Shown: positions 24,358 through 36,378 of the stretch, piece by piece
Layout of the letters: the number at the start of each line of letters is the position of its first letter
How positions within the stretch are numbered: position 1 is the first letter of the stretch
Origin: Sparassis latifolia
Lineage: Eukaryota > Basidiomycota > Agaricomycetes > Polyporales > Sparassidaceae
Length of the DNA: 64,000 nt
Direction: 5' to 3'
Assembly: GCA_018466975.1 (NCBI GenBank)
Contig: CM031561.1
Coordinates: 248,001 to 312,000 of the forward strand
Translations under genes and position numbers: made by a program
Notes under the pieces: model-generated
What the model was told of the DNA's origin: nothing
Databases searched by the model: none
What the model saw: only the letters and a program-made list of their open reading frames with translations

Positions 24358-24663
24358 GGCTGGTCTGGCTGGCGCGGAGGAGGAGGAGGATAGGGTCGCT
24401 GCTCACGCTGGCGAAAGTATTTGCCTCTTATGGGAGTGAGTGTCACCAGGTGACAGGGTAATGACCTGCTTCTTATTGGCTCCGGAGAGATTAGGCACAT
24501 TCTTCCCGTGCCGTGGGACCATCTTATCAGATCCCCGACATTTCCCGCGCTCCTCCAATGACACGTGCACCAAATATTGCAATGACAGCCTGAGTCCGCA
24601 GTGGGTTTCTACCGTCGACGTCGCGAAGAACTCGCAGGATATGTACACGCTACCTAAGCATTT

Positions 24664-26508
24664 TCACTCGTTCTGCAACACGTGCAGACAGCTCTCCACC
24701 ACCTCCATCGCCAGGTCAACCTCGGCCTTTGCAATATTCAGACTCGGAACAAGCCGTACAGCGTCTCTGCCCGCCGTCAGTAACAGCACCCCCCGCTGTC
24801 GTGCCATACCGACCAATTTTGCTGGATCGCTCGGGTCCTTGAAGCCCAGCCCAAAAATTAGCCCCCGCCCACGCACCTCTGGCAGGAGGATGTCGGGGAA
24901 CCACTTTGGTAGAAGGCTCAGCCGTCCACGCAAATACGAGCTTGTCTCCGCGATATTCGCCACGAATTCGGGCTCTGACATGCGCGACAGAACGTGATAT
25001 CCCAGTGCGCATGCAAGTGGTGACCCGCCGAATGTCGTACCGTGTGCGCCTGTCATACGGATGTCAACCTTCAATACTAAGAAGAAGCGTCCCGCGGAGG
25101 CTTCACCTATAGTCATGGGTTCTGCCACAGAATCTCGCATCAGAACTGCGCCGATAGGATACCCGTTCGCAAGCGGCTTCGCCATTGTTACCACGTCAGG
25201 ATGCGCACCCACGGGCATCGACGAATGAGCCCAAAGAGTTCCCGTCCTGTAAAGCCCGCACTACAATCGCGAGAAATAGAAGTCAAAGAAGTCAGTACAA
25301 TGTCATCTAACTTTCGAAACGGTCAGCGAGCTGTGACTTCGTTGACTTGCCTGAATTTCATCATAAATCAGCACCGCGCCCGCCTCGTCGCACTTCTTCC
25401 TGAGCAAGCGCAGCCACTCCACATCTGCAGGGTGGATGCCGCCTTCGCCCTGTACCGGCTCGACAATCACCGCGCACGTCTTGTCGCTGATCAACTCCTC
25501 CAGGTCGTCCGCCACGTTCAGCCGGCCCACCTTCACCCCGGGAATTAGAGGAGCGAACGGGTCCTGGTATTTCGCGTTAGGCGTGACGCTCAGCGCGCCC
25601 ATGGACCGCCCGTGGAACGCGCTCCGGAAGCACACGAATTCGTACTTGTCGCACGCGGGGTCGTCCCATGACTTGCCCGTGGCGGCCGCCCAGCGCAGCT
25701 TGCCCACCTTCCGCGCGCACTTCAGCGCGCCCTCGTTCGCCTCTGTCCCCGAGTTCGCGAAAAATACTTTGGCGCCGCTGCTCGAGCCGCTGGATGGGTG
25801 CGCCGAGCGCCGCTCCCAGCCGAGCCCGCCTTCGCGTTGTGTGAGGGTCACGAGGAGCTCGGCGAGCTTGCCCGCCCACTGGTGGTGGTAGACGTTGCTG
25901 GTGTGCATCAGTTTCGCGGCCTCCGCTGCCATGACCTGTACAAATCAAAATCAGGCGCAAAATGCCTGATGTGAGCACAAGCTGGTAGTATCAAGTCCAA
26001 GCATGTCCAGCCGGCAGATGTTTCGAGTATGAACGCGGACTTCGGGGCATCCAGCGCGAACGGTTGAGTAAGGCTCACCTTCGCGAGTTCCTCGTCGGCA
26101 TGTCCCAAAGCGTTTACCGCGATGCCCGCACTGAAATCGAGGTACTTGCGGTCCTGTGTATCCCAGACATACGCCCCCTTGCCGCGCGCGAGAACAAAAG
26201 GCGGGCGTGCATACACCGGCAGGATGTACGCTTCCGACCTAGCCAGAAGGGCTTTCACGCTCGGGGGAACACTAGATGCATCCTCCGAGTGGGAGACGGC
26301 GGTGAATCGGGTGCTTGGCGCGGTAGGCAGCGCGGAGGCAGCGAGAGACGCGTGCTGTGATCGGGCACACGACGAACTGAGCTGATATGAGGCGACAGCC
26401 CGGGCGAACGACGCTGCGCACCTCTGAGAGAGACGATGAGAAGCGGACGCTCGCGATCCTGCGATTGCGGCAGGCAACTTGCCCCGCAGAGCGTGCAATA
26501 CGACGCAT
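24664..26508 (-). CDS. ARG8: Acetylornithine aminotransferase, mitochondrial
   Basis: PLP class-III aminotransferase of arginine synthesis. Exons 26508-26422, 26354-26079, 25935-25351, 25260-25107 and 25049-24664 give 495 residues. The first exon encodes an Arg/Ser presequence (MRRIARSAGQVACRNRR). It was chosen because it splices in phase to HASLAASALPT and supplies the only ATG available. Landmarks: GAYVWDTQDRKYLDFSAG, FFANSGTEANEGALKCAR, FRSAFHGRSMGALSVTPN, EPVQGEGGIHPAD, LIYDEIQCGLYRTG and MAKPLANGYPIGAVLM with the PLP lysine. The intron at 25261-25350 starts with GC (CAG/GCAAGT), and the one at 25050-25106 is 57 bp and in frame. The catalytic sequence distinguishes it from GABA transaminase. 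Confidence 0.93.
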
Positions 26509-26833
26509 GCCTGACCTGCACCCGCCAAAGTTCTGGATAAAACCAGAACCGCATTGGATTTAGCTTCTGTGAAGACTGTCGCCGGTGTTTGCACTCACGT
26601 CCAAGGCTGCACCTCGAGGTGGAGTAAGGAAGGAGTCAAGCCTGGCAGGGTCACGGTGTGAAGATAGAACTCGAAGGACATGACTCCATCGAATAGCCCT
26701 CGCACGTGGCCGAAAAAGTCAAATTCACCAAATGCTACCACGATACGATACCGTACAAATACAGCAGCGAGACATACAAACACGAACACACGTGAGGAGA
26801 GAGAAATTTTGAGATGTCAAACACGCTTGACAT

Positions 26834-28253
26834 TCAGCTCCGGCTTCTGCTCCTGCTACGGTCAGATCCCGAACTGACAGACATTGACGAACCCGTTGAC
26901 GCCGACCGCCCGCGTCGACGCGGAGGCGAACGGTCGTCCTGTGGCATGGGTGATGGGGAACGTGAATAACTCTTGACACTCCGTCCTCGCTTGGGCGAGT
27001 CTTCGCGCGGCACTGGAGAGCGAGAAGAAGACCTCGACGGTGAGCGACGACGATCCCGGCGCAAATGCGGAGGAGGAGACCTCGAGCGATCCCGCTCGTC
27101 GTCCAAATCCGTACTCAAAGGGGGATGAGGAGGGAGAGACCCAAACACAGGCGCACCCCTCTCGCCACGTGATGGGGGCTCGACTGAACCTGAGCGACGA
27201 TAGCGTACAGGAGGCGACGGAGAGCGTGACTCGAAACGACGTCGATTGCGTGGGGGCGGCGGTGGAGACGGCGATCTTGAAGCAGGGCGGCGCGAGGGTA
27301 CTGGAGGAGGTGAGCGAGAGAGAGAGGTGAGGTGACGGCTGCGTGGAGGTGGAGACGGTGATCTCGAAGGGGGGCGTCGGAAGTCTCTGTCCCGAGGCGG
27401 GCTGCGACGTAAAACAGGACTCCTGCTGCGCCTGTCTCTGTGGTCGCGGTAGTTGCGATCCCTATCCCTGTCTCTGTCTCTTGAAGGTGGTAACGGAGGC
27501 GGCGGCATGCGCTCTCTCCTCTTCATCTCCTCCTCCCGCTCTTTTCTCCTTCTGTCCTCTTCCCTCCTCCGCAGACGGTCCCTCTCCTTTCTCTCGGCCT
27601 CCCACTTCTCCTTCTGCGCCTGCATCCTCTCTCGTTCCTCCTCCCGTTGCCTGTCTCTCTCCTCTCGCTCTGCCAAACGCCGCATCTTCTTCTCTTCTTG
27701 TTTCTCCCTGTCGAACGCCTCACCCTCCATGTAGTCGCTCCGCGTGCCCAACGCCCGTGCCATCTTGCTCAACTCGGCCTTCTTTGCTGCGGCGATGCCA
27801 TGGGTGTCTGACGGCTTCAGCCCTTTCGCGTCGATGCTCGTCGCATTCAGATCCGCCAGCAGTTTTGTGCGGAGCTGGTTGACTTGCTCCTCGATTTTAT
27901 CTTCCTCAACGCTGCAACCACCACGTCATCTACACTGCTCGCCAACGATGAAATTACAGACGTACCCTTTCTCCTCCAACTCCAGCTGCAATTCGAGACA
28001 TTTGACTTCGACCTTGCGCTTCCGCTCATGCTCCAGAATTTCTGCATCTGGTTCCCTATGTTTCGGAGGCGCTACATCCCAAGCACTTGCTCTCTCTGCA
28101 GCCGAGTCGTGAACGCGCAAGACCGATAGGTTGCGTACGACATATCCGTTTGTACCACTGGAAACACTCGTCAGTTCAACTGAAGTATAACAATAAGCCC
28201 GCATAAGCGACTTGCCTTCCACGCGGAGTTGTGAGACCTATTCCATTATACAT
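26834..28253 (-). CDS. CWC21: Pre-mRNA splicing factor Cwc21/SRRM2-like (cwf21 domain, RS tail)
   Basis: Spliceosome protein that binds Prp8 and Snu114 near the catalytic centre. Exons 28253-28216, 28157-27966 and 27911-26834 give 435 residues. The first 25 residues (MYNGIGLTTPRGSGTNGYVV) are the near-invariant Cwc21 N terminus. A cwf21-type helical region (VEEDKIEEQVNQLRTKL) follows, then a long Glu/Arg coiled coil and a C-terminal RS-rich tail of about 230 residues with RSPSP and DRDRDR repeats. The RS tail is longer than in yeast and resembles SRRM2. The first intron begins with GC (GGAAG/GCAAGT) instead of GT. The gene reads the same way as FMN1 upstream. Confidence 0.9.
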
Positions 28254-28530
28254 GTCGTGAGTATTGCTTGGTTAGATGGTGAGCGTCGTCGACGTCGCGG
28301 TGTTGGTCGCACAACGGGCAAACCGGCGAGCGCATTTCTGATTAGTAACGGTGGCGCCAAGATCAGCCAATCAGATTAGGGCGTCTACAGATCCATCGTA
28401 CAACTTCTGAAATCTAAGTACACTACGTCGCTACATGCACATTGCACATATCTGGAGCTCGTATAAATGAGCGGATAAAGATACTTGCGACCTCGTATCT
28501 GTCCTTGCTGCCCTTCACAAGATGGCCGCA

Positions 28531-29297
28531 TTATAGTCTAGAGAGGTTGGTGGTATCGAATGAAGGGTCTGTCTTGAATTTCTCGTAGCCTGGTCTCGCC
28601 AGTGACTTCAGAGCCACCCGCTTATCTGTCTCTATGTCCTCTATGAGGGCTTCTGCGAACATAACATGCATATTAGCGATCCAAGTCAACGCGGGAAAGC
28701 ACACACCTCGGGAAATATAATCTAGCTGAGGACGAATGTACCCAAGCACGACAGCCTTCATTTCATGGCCGTAAAAGTCAGACTGGAAATCGTGCATGAG
28801 GTGTATCTCCTGAGGACACGATGAACCGATGAGCTGCAGTTTCGGGAACATAAACCTACCGCAGTCAGCATCTTGTTCTTATAAAATGGGTTCCGGCCGA
28901 GACTCATGACCATAGGCAATACTTTCGCATCCTCTTCAGGAAGGACGATCTTCCCGTCCTTCTCTCTAGAGACTTGTGCATATCCAAAATAGACTCCTGT
29001 TTGCGTTACGGAGCTCATGGGCAAGATAGACTCATCGGGGAAATTTGCTGGGGAATTACGAGTAATCAGACGATTGGCGATACCGTAAACATCACACGAC
29101 GAACCAGTCGGACAGCCCAGGTCCTTGCCTCCCCTCCCAAAACCGCGTTGAACCGCACCCGAGAGTATGATCGGGAATGGATGCTCAGGAGTGTCTGGCC
29201 CAGCGATATCCGGTCGTGCCACCCGGGAAGTGTCCGTCCGGACAGGTGCAGAAGGCCTCTCGTCCAACTGGGCGACTTCCGCCGCTGTCTCTGCCAT
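28531..29297 (-). CDS. FMN1: Riboflavin kinase
   Basis: ATP:riboflavin 5'-phosphotransferase making FMN. ATG 29297; four exons. Exon 1 (29297-29105) joins exon 2 at 29047 through a 57-bp intron that is in frame and stop-free. Landmarks: ILSGAVQRGFGRGGKDLG, then CPTANFPDESI (the GxPTAN flavin/ATP loop), TGVYFGYAQV, MVMSLGRNPFYKNKMLTA, then EIHLMHDFQSDFYG, VVLGYIRPQLDYIS and EALIEDIETDKR. These match the eukaryotic monofunctional riboflavin kinase fold. Stop TAA at 28531-28533 follows DTTNLSRL. It shares a 165-bp divergent promoter with TAF8. Confidence 0.94.
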
Positions 29298-29462
29298 TGG
29301 TGGCTGGCTGTAGCACTGTTGGGAGACTGAGAGAAAGAGTCAGAGGGGTATAGTGGGGTGTGGGATGGAAAAGACGGTACATAGATGACAGAAGATGTCG
29401 GTAGGCATTCGCAGGATCCGGCTAGGACGCCGATCGAATGTGACTTGGCCGAAACTTCCACC

Positions 29463-30433
29463 ATGTCCGCGTCGTACTATCCCTCGCAGGCATACGGCTC
29501 GTACCAGGCTTCTTACCCAGCGTACCCACCGCAGAATGCATATCCATCCGCACAGTATGTGCAGTCTCCAACAGCGGCCTACTCCACCTACCCTACGAAA
29601 GCGACCACACCACCACTGCCCGAGTCTCATACCGCTCCCGAAATATCAGCTGTCACTCCTGAGCTAGCTTCCCATGCCCTCCAGAGACTCTTGTCATGCG
29701 AACTGCGTGATGCTGGGTTTGACGCCGCGCAGCCTACCGCGCTGCAGAGACTTGAGCTTGAAGTGGTTGCCTGTCCGTCCCTTAAGTCCTGATTCCGCTA
29801 CCATCTGACTTCCACACAGTGGTCGAACAACTGTACCAACGTGCCCACGAGTATGCGAATCTCGCGAATAGAGCGGCGCCAATTGCCACGGACCTCCTGT
29901 TGGCGTCGCACGAGTACGGCATGCAAACTAGCGAACTGCACCATTTAGGAAGCGGCAGAAAACAAGGTACGAAAACTGCGCTCGTACGCCCGCTTCTGAC
30001 GCTTCTACCCATGTACAGGAACTTCAGAGATACTGTTGTTGCCACCACCATCTCGCTCGCCTTCACCAGAGTTGTTGTCCTCTGACGACGAAGGTACACC
30101 TACGGTTATACCGGCCACACTACGTTCTCTTCCACATTACATCCCTGCCTTACCTCCCAAGCACACATATCTGAGGACACCCGTAAGCACTTCATGGGTC
30201 TCTAATTGACGTAGTCTAAAACTCAAGGGATATGACAGATCTCTCCGCCAAAGAAAGCGGCTTTGCCTTCTCTTGAGAAAAAGCTGAAGAACGCGGGACT
30301 TGTCCAAGAATCACTGAAGAATTTACTGCTGGCTACAGAAGATAGCACGGGGCAAGAAGACGCGGAGTTGCTCGGTGCGACTGTGAATTGGGAGACCAAC
30401 GCCCATCCTCGCAAGAGGTGGAGACTGTCGTAG
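29463..30433 (+). CDS. TAF8: TFIID subunit 8
   Basis: Histone-fold subunit of the general transcription factor TFIID. Exons 29463-29772, 29820-29966, 30019-30182 and 30239-30433 give 271 residues. After a Tyr/Pro/Ser-rich N terminus, the histone fold spans SHALQRLLSCELRDAGFD, ALQRLELEVVALVEQLYQRA, then HEYANLANRAAPIATDLLL. The TAF8 C-terminal motif is clear in RSLPHYIPALPPKHTYLRTP, the segment that binds TAF2 and TAF10 partners. The ATG at 29463 has a strong CCACC context; an in-frame ATG at 29385 is possible but weaker. Transcribed away from FMN1. Confidence 0.92.
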
Positions 30434-30549
30434 TGCTCTGCCCTTTTGTCCCCCCATCGAACATCGCTTTCGTTGTTGTAATTATTAGACATTGCCTACG
30501 GGTCTCATCTTGTAACATAGTCGGACACTGTCCGTAACACGACATGATG

Positions 30550-33306
30550 TCATCTCCCTGGCGTCGATGGAATTGAGGACAGCTCCGAGCCGCTCGCCAC
30601 TTCACATGGAACAACGGACGCCTCTACTTGTTCTGACGTTTCAACAGGCGACGTACCCGTAGTCGCCGTTAGACATATTTGCGGCTCGGATATTACTGGC
30701 TTAGGCGAAGCCAAAGCGCGGCGGGCTGCTGCTCTGGCAGGCTGTCTTCTTGTGGGCTCCGTATTTGTCAATTGGCCACCCTTTCTGCCACGGCGTCCGG
30801 TCGATGGGCGAGAAGAACCTTCAAGCAGACCATCAGGCAGTCCAGAGGTTGCAGATACATCCACAGAAGCACCGACTTCTTGTGCGTCCAGCGGTGCTGC
30901 CTCCAGGGTGTCGACAGTGCACCCTTTCTTGCGAGAGTGTTTGTGAACCTTACGTGTGGCTATTTTCCCTTTGGCCTTCGTATCGGGACCCGCACGAAAC
31001 TCTGGCTGCGCAGAAGGTCCTGCTTGGGCTTCTTGTTCGTCCTCTACTTCTCCAGCAGCTTCCTGCGGGACCCCATCAGAATTAGCAATACCCTATAAAT
31101 CCGTATTAGTCTCAATTCGCGGACACCGTGTGTATTTAGGTACCTCGACAGTTTGCGCTGACGTCGTTTTTGTTTTCCTCCGCTTTGGAGGAGGGCGTTC
31201 AGCCGCACTTGCATCCGCACCCGCAGGCGCCTTCCTCTTTGCAGCTCTCGCCGGTGGAGGTTTCAGTTGAATAACATCATCGTGGGCCTTCTCTTTGCCT
31301 TTGCCTTTCCTGTGTGCAGTGGCCGCCGCCTGGTCCGGACGAATACCTCCCGTTGAGGTGCCACCCTCTGTAGCATCGCAAACAGCGCTACTCAGCACTT
31401 GTGAGCTGTTAGCAGTATCAGTAGTTGTCTTTCGACGAGCTTTAGGCTTTGGCCTTGGTTTCAGCGCAGCAGGTGCAACCGCATCGCCAGTTTCATCAGC
31501 AGGCACGGCGGACGTGGAAGCGCAAGGTGGCCTGGGCTTTGGTTGTGGTCGTGCAAGTTGCACAGGTTCAGTAGGCTGCGTAGGTTGTACCTGGGGAGGC
31601 GCAAAGTCCAATGGAACAAAGCTTGATCGACTGGACGAGCTGGGTCCTGCGGCAGCCGGTGAGGCTGTGCTTGTTTTCGCCTGTCGCTTCATGAGGACCG
31701 TGTACCGACTTCGACACTGTAGAGAGGTGACAAGGTCAGAACGTCGTAATAAGTATGCAATAAATTCGCACCATGTTATCTGTTCGACCATTGCCCACCA
31801 GCTTGCTGATTTCTTTCCACTTAGCTTCTCCGACTGTCTCATACGCTTGCAGAAGCGCCTGGTCTTGGGCCTCTGTCCACTTCCCCCTGGTGACTGTCGG
31901 GTTGAGATACTCTTGATAACGATCACGACATTGCTCGTTGTTACGACCAGCAATACAGGTGGCGACATCCACCCAAGAATGGTCAAAGACAGCCACAGCG
32001 CGGCGAAGTTGGGCATCTTCCTCTTCCGTCCATGCACCTCGTTTGATGTTCGGGTCAACAGTTCGGACATAGCGGTTCTGGCACTGGGACGCGGTAGCGT
32101 CCTCAGACACCATCCGCGCGACTGACCACAGGCAGGTCAATAAGTTGACTGGGTGCGGGTGTGTGGGCAGAATTGCAATGTAACTGACCTAGACTCCAGC
32201 TTTCAGTGCCATATATTTTCACCGCTTCTAATAGCCGTTCATCCGCTTCAGTACTCCAGGTGTGTGTCTTCCTGATGATGGCGTGACGCATACAATCGAC
32301 AGGAGTACGCCTCGTCTGAACAACGATTGAAAGCGTCAGCACCAAGAACACAGGGGTGACGAGCAAACTCACTCCGAGTTTTGCAGCGACATCTACCCAG
32401 TCCACTTGTCCTTCAGTGGCATCAGCAACTAGCTCCTTCACTCGAGTAATTTCAGTTTGCGTCCACTGCACATGGTTTAATAGGGGATGACGTTCCCCCA
32501 ACCAGCGTATCTCGCATTCTTTAGCAGATCGTTGCACGGTAGCACCAGATGATGAGACCTAAACCATCATGTTATCCGACATTACTTCGTGATCACACAA
32601 TCCGGGCAGTACCTTCTTCGCGACGCGTTCCCAATTGATGCCCACCTTGTTCTGCTCAAAGTGTCCAGCAGGATAATCGTCCAACTGAATAAAAGGCTGC
32701 TGGCCACTGTACGAAAAACTGAGCTTGGAAGCGCTACTTTGCCCATTGCACGTACCGCTGTTGAGCTTCATACGCGTGGATGCGATAGTTCTCAGAACGT
32801 ACAGCATCGGCAAGAGCTTCTAGTTCTGGCCCCTTCACTGAGTCCAAAATCAGTATCAAGCCATGTACAACCTGATGACTTGCCCTCACTGGGATGAAGT
32901 ACGGTGGAGTCGACGTAGTTTTGTCGCCTGGTAGCATCTCGATGATAAGGTGAGTCCTACAGCAAAAGACGTAAGCATCGGTACGCAGTAATAGAGTACA
33001 CCATACCTCAGCCAGGAGGTCAGACAGGAGAACCATGCCAGTGGCTTTCACTGAATTAGGAATCACCACATCTCCTCCAGCATTCACTTCAAGTTCGTCT
33101 TCATGTTCCGACAGTTCTGCAACAGCCTGGAATTAAAGTCAGATCCAAGAAGTATGAACACTTGGTGAACCAACCAATAGTTTGTCGATCGTCTGTAGCT
33201 CTGCCTCCACTCTCTCGGTGTAAACTTTAAGAGCATACTGATGTTCCTTGTTCACCTGTACAGCTCTCTGAGCTAGTCCCTTGATGTCCGGTGGATTGGT
33301 CGCCAT
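30550..33306 (-). CDS. Myb-repeat protein, snRNA-activating complex subunit 4-like
   Basis: Predicted DNA-binding protein. ATG at 33306 opens MATNPPDIKGLAQRAVQ with a coiled N terminus. It is followed by a half repeat (GINWERVAKK then AKECEIRWLGERHP) and four Myb repeats: VQWTQTEITRVKELV/DWVDVAAKLG; HTWSTEADERLLEAVKIYG; RGAWTEEEDAQLRRAV/CRDRYQEYL; RGKWTEAQDQALLQAYE/CRSRYTVL. This four-and-a-half-repeat plan is that of SNAPC4 (SNAP190), which binds snRNA gene promoters. The C-terminal half is Pro/Ala/Lys-rich, and an AT-hook-like GRRGRKGG occurs near 30785. I extend the end past a stop at 31093 because a donor at GTCGAG/GTACCT and an acceptor at TTTATAG restore a long open frame to 30550. Many introns; exact borders in 31750-33170 not all checked. 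Confidence 0.8.
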
Positions 33307-33461
33307 ATTGGCGCATGACCGAAAACACGGAGCGAAATGCTGAAGTCCAGGATATCCGGAAGAACGACGCGAAGTCTTGGCAAGGATGAAACTGAATTGG
33401 ACCACGTGCACGCGTAATCTTCTGCTTCGACTCGTCCACCTCGGTGACCTCGCACACGACG

Positions 33462-34180
33462 ATGGCGAACGCTTCAGCGAAGCGAGTAGGTGCGTCGGCG
33501 ACAACTCTCAGAAAGCTTGTGTTGATTCTGTCATAATGTTAGCGCAGCAGAATGCGGGAACTATCAAAAATTTGAGGCTCGGCATGCTGGTGGTCGGTGC
33601 ACTTTCCTTCGTGCTCCGCCTCCTCTTGAGAAGAGGGTCTCTATCCCCGGCACGTCTCTCATTCTGGATATACGTCGGCTCTATGGCTCCCTCTGTTTTC
33701 CTATTCTCCTATCTGGAGCGAATTGGCTCACCGAGGCGTGATCCTACTACTGGGACGCTGCTTTCTGCTGGCGAAGACTTAGGTCGTCCTGGCATTATTG
33801 AATGGTGTTTCGACGTTATCTACGTTACCTGTGAGTAGCATTCACTTCATTTCCAAGGATTATTGTTCATGCACGCTTTGCAGGGGCATGCCAAGTAGGC
33901 AGTGGTGCATTCGGGCAATGGATCTGGTGGTTCTATCTCATCGTGAGTCATTCCATCGTCTCCTTGTGTTTGATCCTAATGTACTACGTAGATACCGATC
34001 TATGCAGTGTTCAAGTTATGGACTTCTGTTATCTCGCCTCTGATACTTGGACGCTCAGGGGAACCATCTTCAACAGACGTCGACGATGCAGCCGCACAGG
34101 AGGCTTCCAGCAAAAGACAAGAAAAGCTTCGTAAAAGAAGTGAACGTGGAGACCCACGAGTGCGCGTGGCGAAGAGATAG
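33462..34180 (+). CDS. SND2: SND2/TMEM208 endoplasmic-reticulum targeting protein
   Basis: Component of the SRP-independent (SND) route for inserting proteins in the ER. Exons 33462-33485, 33548-33830, 33884-33942 and 33992-34180 give 184 residues. The N terminus MANASAKRQNAGTIKNLRLG matches the family. Hydrophobic segments include LGMLVVGALSFVLRLLL, LSFWIYVGSMAPSVFLF and WIWWFYLIIPIYAVFKLW. WACQVGSGAFG lies before the last pair and a basic KLRKRSERGDPRVRVAKR tail follows. The first intron ends in tandem CAGCAG acceptors, so a single Gln may vary. Divergent from the Myb gene over 155 bp. Confidence 0.88.
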
Positions 34181-34591
34181 ATTTTTCTGCGTGTGTAATA
34201 ATACATTCGTTCCCTTCGGGGGCGCAAGTTATACGACTTGCATCACTGACTTCTGATATCCGAAAAGCGAAGACGACTGCAAGGCGTCGGAAGTACCTGC
34301 ACAGCGGAAAACGGTTTGCGCTGCTAACGATGAATTCGCCTGAGAGTCAAGAGACCAGTTGGATACGCTTGAATTGTGGGTATCAGTGATTTTGCCACAC
34401 GAGGTAAACTGAATTACTGAGATGGAGGCTCAGCATCTCGCATGTAGATGGATACATGATACACACCAGGGTAATTTGGCCTCTACAATCCGGCAGCGAA
34501 CCATCTGGCAGTCACAGATCATAGAACTCGACTCGTCGGCGTCGTCCGACTCGGGTTGCCAGGACCTCCGTAACTCGCTCAGAGCTTCGAT
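34181..34591. other. Intergenic region after SND2
   Basis: 3' flank of SND2 and then A/T-balanced sequence with no supported gene up to the G-rich repeat tract. Confidence 0.4.
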
Positions 34592-35065
34592 CCATTTTCG
34601 GGGGTCAGGACACGGTCATTTTCGGGGGTTTCGCCCTCAAGGTCCCGGCCTGCCGGCTGGTTTCGGGGGAAAGTAGGATCGAACATTTCTGCCCCAGCGG
34701 TCGAGAAGTATTCTCTTGCATTTTCACGCGAATTCCGATTTTCGCCCGAAAATCCTTCCAAGTTGAGGGTCCCCAGGAAAATTTCTCAGGAACCATTTTC
34801 CGGGGTTTCACACCGGACATCGGGCCAAAGGGGACAATTTCGGCGTATACGGTCGAGAGACGATCAGGCGGTTCGATGATACCGAAGTATGGTTCCACAC
34901 CGCTGAACCCACATGTCTCAAACAACCCTTGAAAAGCCTGTGTTCTCGACATTCTGGTACGTATGTCCTCGATGTTTTGCACGTAAGTTGCACCGGCTAT
35001 TCGACCATTTTCGGGGGTCCGAGATCGAAGGTCCGGCCTGCGGAGGGCCCATTTTCGGGGATTCA
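34592..35065. repeat. Dispersed CATTTTCGGGGGT repeat tract
   Basis: The word CATTTTCGGGG recurs near 34593, 34617, 35005 and 35049, with weaker forms near 34664 and 34797. A longer unit pairing this word with GGTCC(C)GGCCTGC occurs twice (about 34592-34655 and 35003-35050). A 200-codon minus-strand frame runs through the tract but is made of the repeat itself and has no domain. It looks like a decayed repeat element between SND2 and U1-C. Confidence 0.6.
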
Positions 35066-35220
35066 GGCATCGGAGCTCATTGGGGATTGCGGGGGTCCTG
35101 GTTTGCCACTTATAAGTAACCACGTGATCATATTTGAGACTCCGACTTAAAGTTATCAGAGACGCGGCGTCGAGAGAGCTCTCTTGTGCAGGTTCTCTAC
35201 ATCGTTTGGCATTGCTCATC

Positions 35221-36167
35221 ATGCCGGTATGTATCGCGCTCCTTAGTGCTCGGATTGTTCAGCACCAATTATTGTTGACCTTCAGAAACACTACTGCGAC
35301 TATTGTGATGTGTTCTTGACTCACGATTCTGCTTCTGGTAAGTGACGGTGCTATGGGACTCGGTTTTGTAACCGACAACGCGGTCTATTAGTCCGGAAAG
35401 CTCATAATAGCGGGCGGAATCATCTTGCCAACGTCAGAGATTATTATGCTTGTGAGTGTTCTTGTATAGCTGCATTGAGCTCTGCACTGACAGCGATGTT
35501 GTTGATAGCATTGGGCCATGACAAAGCACAGAACATAATTGACCAAATCACGGCTGCGTATGAAACTAGCGGTGGTCCTCCTCCTGGAGGATTTGGATTC
35601 GGTCCTCAACATCTTGGCCCTCCGGCACCAGGCTATGGTGGTCCACCCATGGGTTTCGGCGGCCCAGGATTTGGTGGTCCACCCCCTGGCTTCGGCGGAC
35701 GTAGGCATCTCTATTCCAGTATGACTGGATGTATAATTTAACGATCTCTTTAGCACGGCCACCCATGCCTCCTGGAATGATGGGACCGCCAGGTGCGCTA
35801 CCACCCTTTCCTCCCACCGCTCCTATGGCCCCAGGTATGGGCCCGCCCCCTCCAGGAATGGCCGGACCAGGCGGTTTCCCTCCAGGTTGGTGCCTTGATG
35901 CTCATGTAGCAAAGCTTCTGATGAATATGTATTCTAGGTATGCCTCCGTTCGCTCCTTCTATGGCTGCCCCCCCGGGCGGGAACCGGCCCTCCTTCCCTC
36001 CTGGTCCTCCAGGTGGTAACTTTTCTCCTCCCGGCCAGGGTCCCCCTGGTGGTAATATGAATGGTCTCCCTAACAGCTTCCTTCCGCCACAAGGTTCTGA
36101 TCAGTCCCAGCCCGGTGGGTCAGGTGGTATGCATCCTGACAGGGCGAGAATGATGGGAGGAAGATGA
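35221..36167 (+). CDS. YHC1: U1 small nuclear ribonucleoprotein C
   Basis: U1 snRNP subunit that stabilises pairing of U1 snRNA with the 5' splice site. Six exons (35221-35226, 35286-35337, 35392-35451, 35509-35700, 35754-35885, 35938-36167) give 223 residues. The C2H2 zinc finger assembles over three splices as [20 protein letters not shown] + [20 protein letters not shown], followed by [14 protein letters not shown]. The first coding exon is only ATG CCG. The rest is Gly/Pro/Met-rich ([20 protein letters not shown]), typical of U1-C. Family call is certain. Confidence 0.95.
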
Positions 36168-36378
36168 ACATCGTGCACCTACAAAACAATATGATACGGT
36201 ATGCGCCACGGCGATGCTCTTGCTTTTTTTGTCCCTATGTCTATTATTTCATTCATTCATTCATGTGGTCGAGGCATCGTATACACCTGTTTGTCACTCC
36301 GTCCTTACGTACACATGTATTTCTGTGTATAAAGTAGTGTACAAAAGTTAGGTCAAGTCGTGAGTTCTATCGACTGGT

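Noticed and set aside
23659..24393. A 244-codon plus-strand frame opposite HEM1
   Set aside because: It lies fully over the well-defined HEM1 first exon; Gly/Val-rich shadow.
27343..27882. A 179-codon plus-strand frame opposite CWC21
   Set aside because: Complement of Arg/Glu and RS codons; no domain.
31295..32125. A 276-codon plus-strand frame opposite the Myb gene
   Set aside because: The minus strand has consistent Myb repeats and splice sites; the plus frame is a shadow.
34605..35222. A 205-codon minus-strand frame upstream of U1-C
   Set aside because: It is built from the repeated CATTTTCGGGGG words and has no domain; the openness follows from the repeat.
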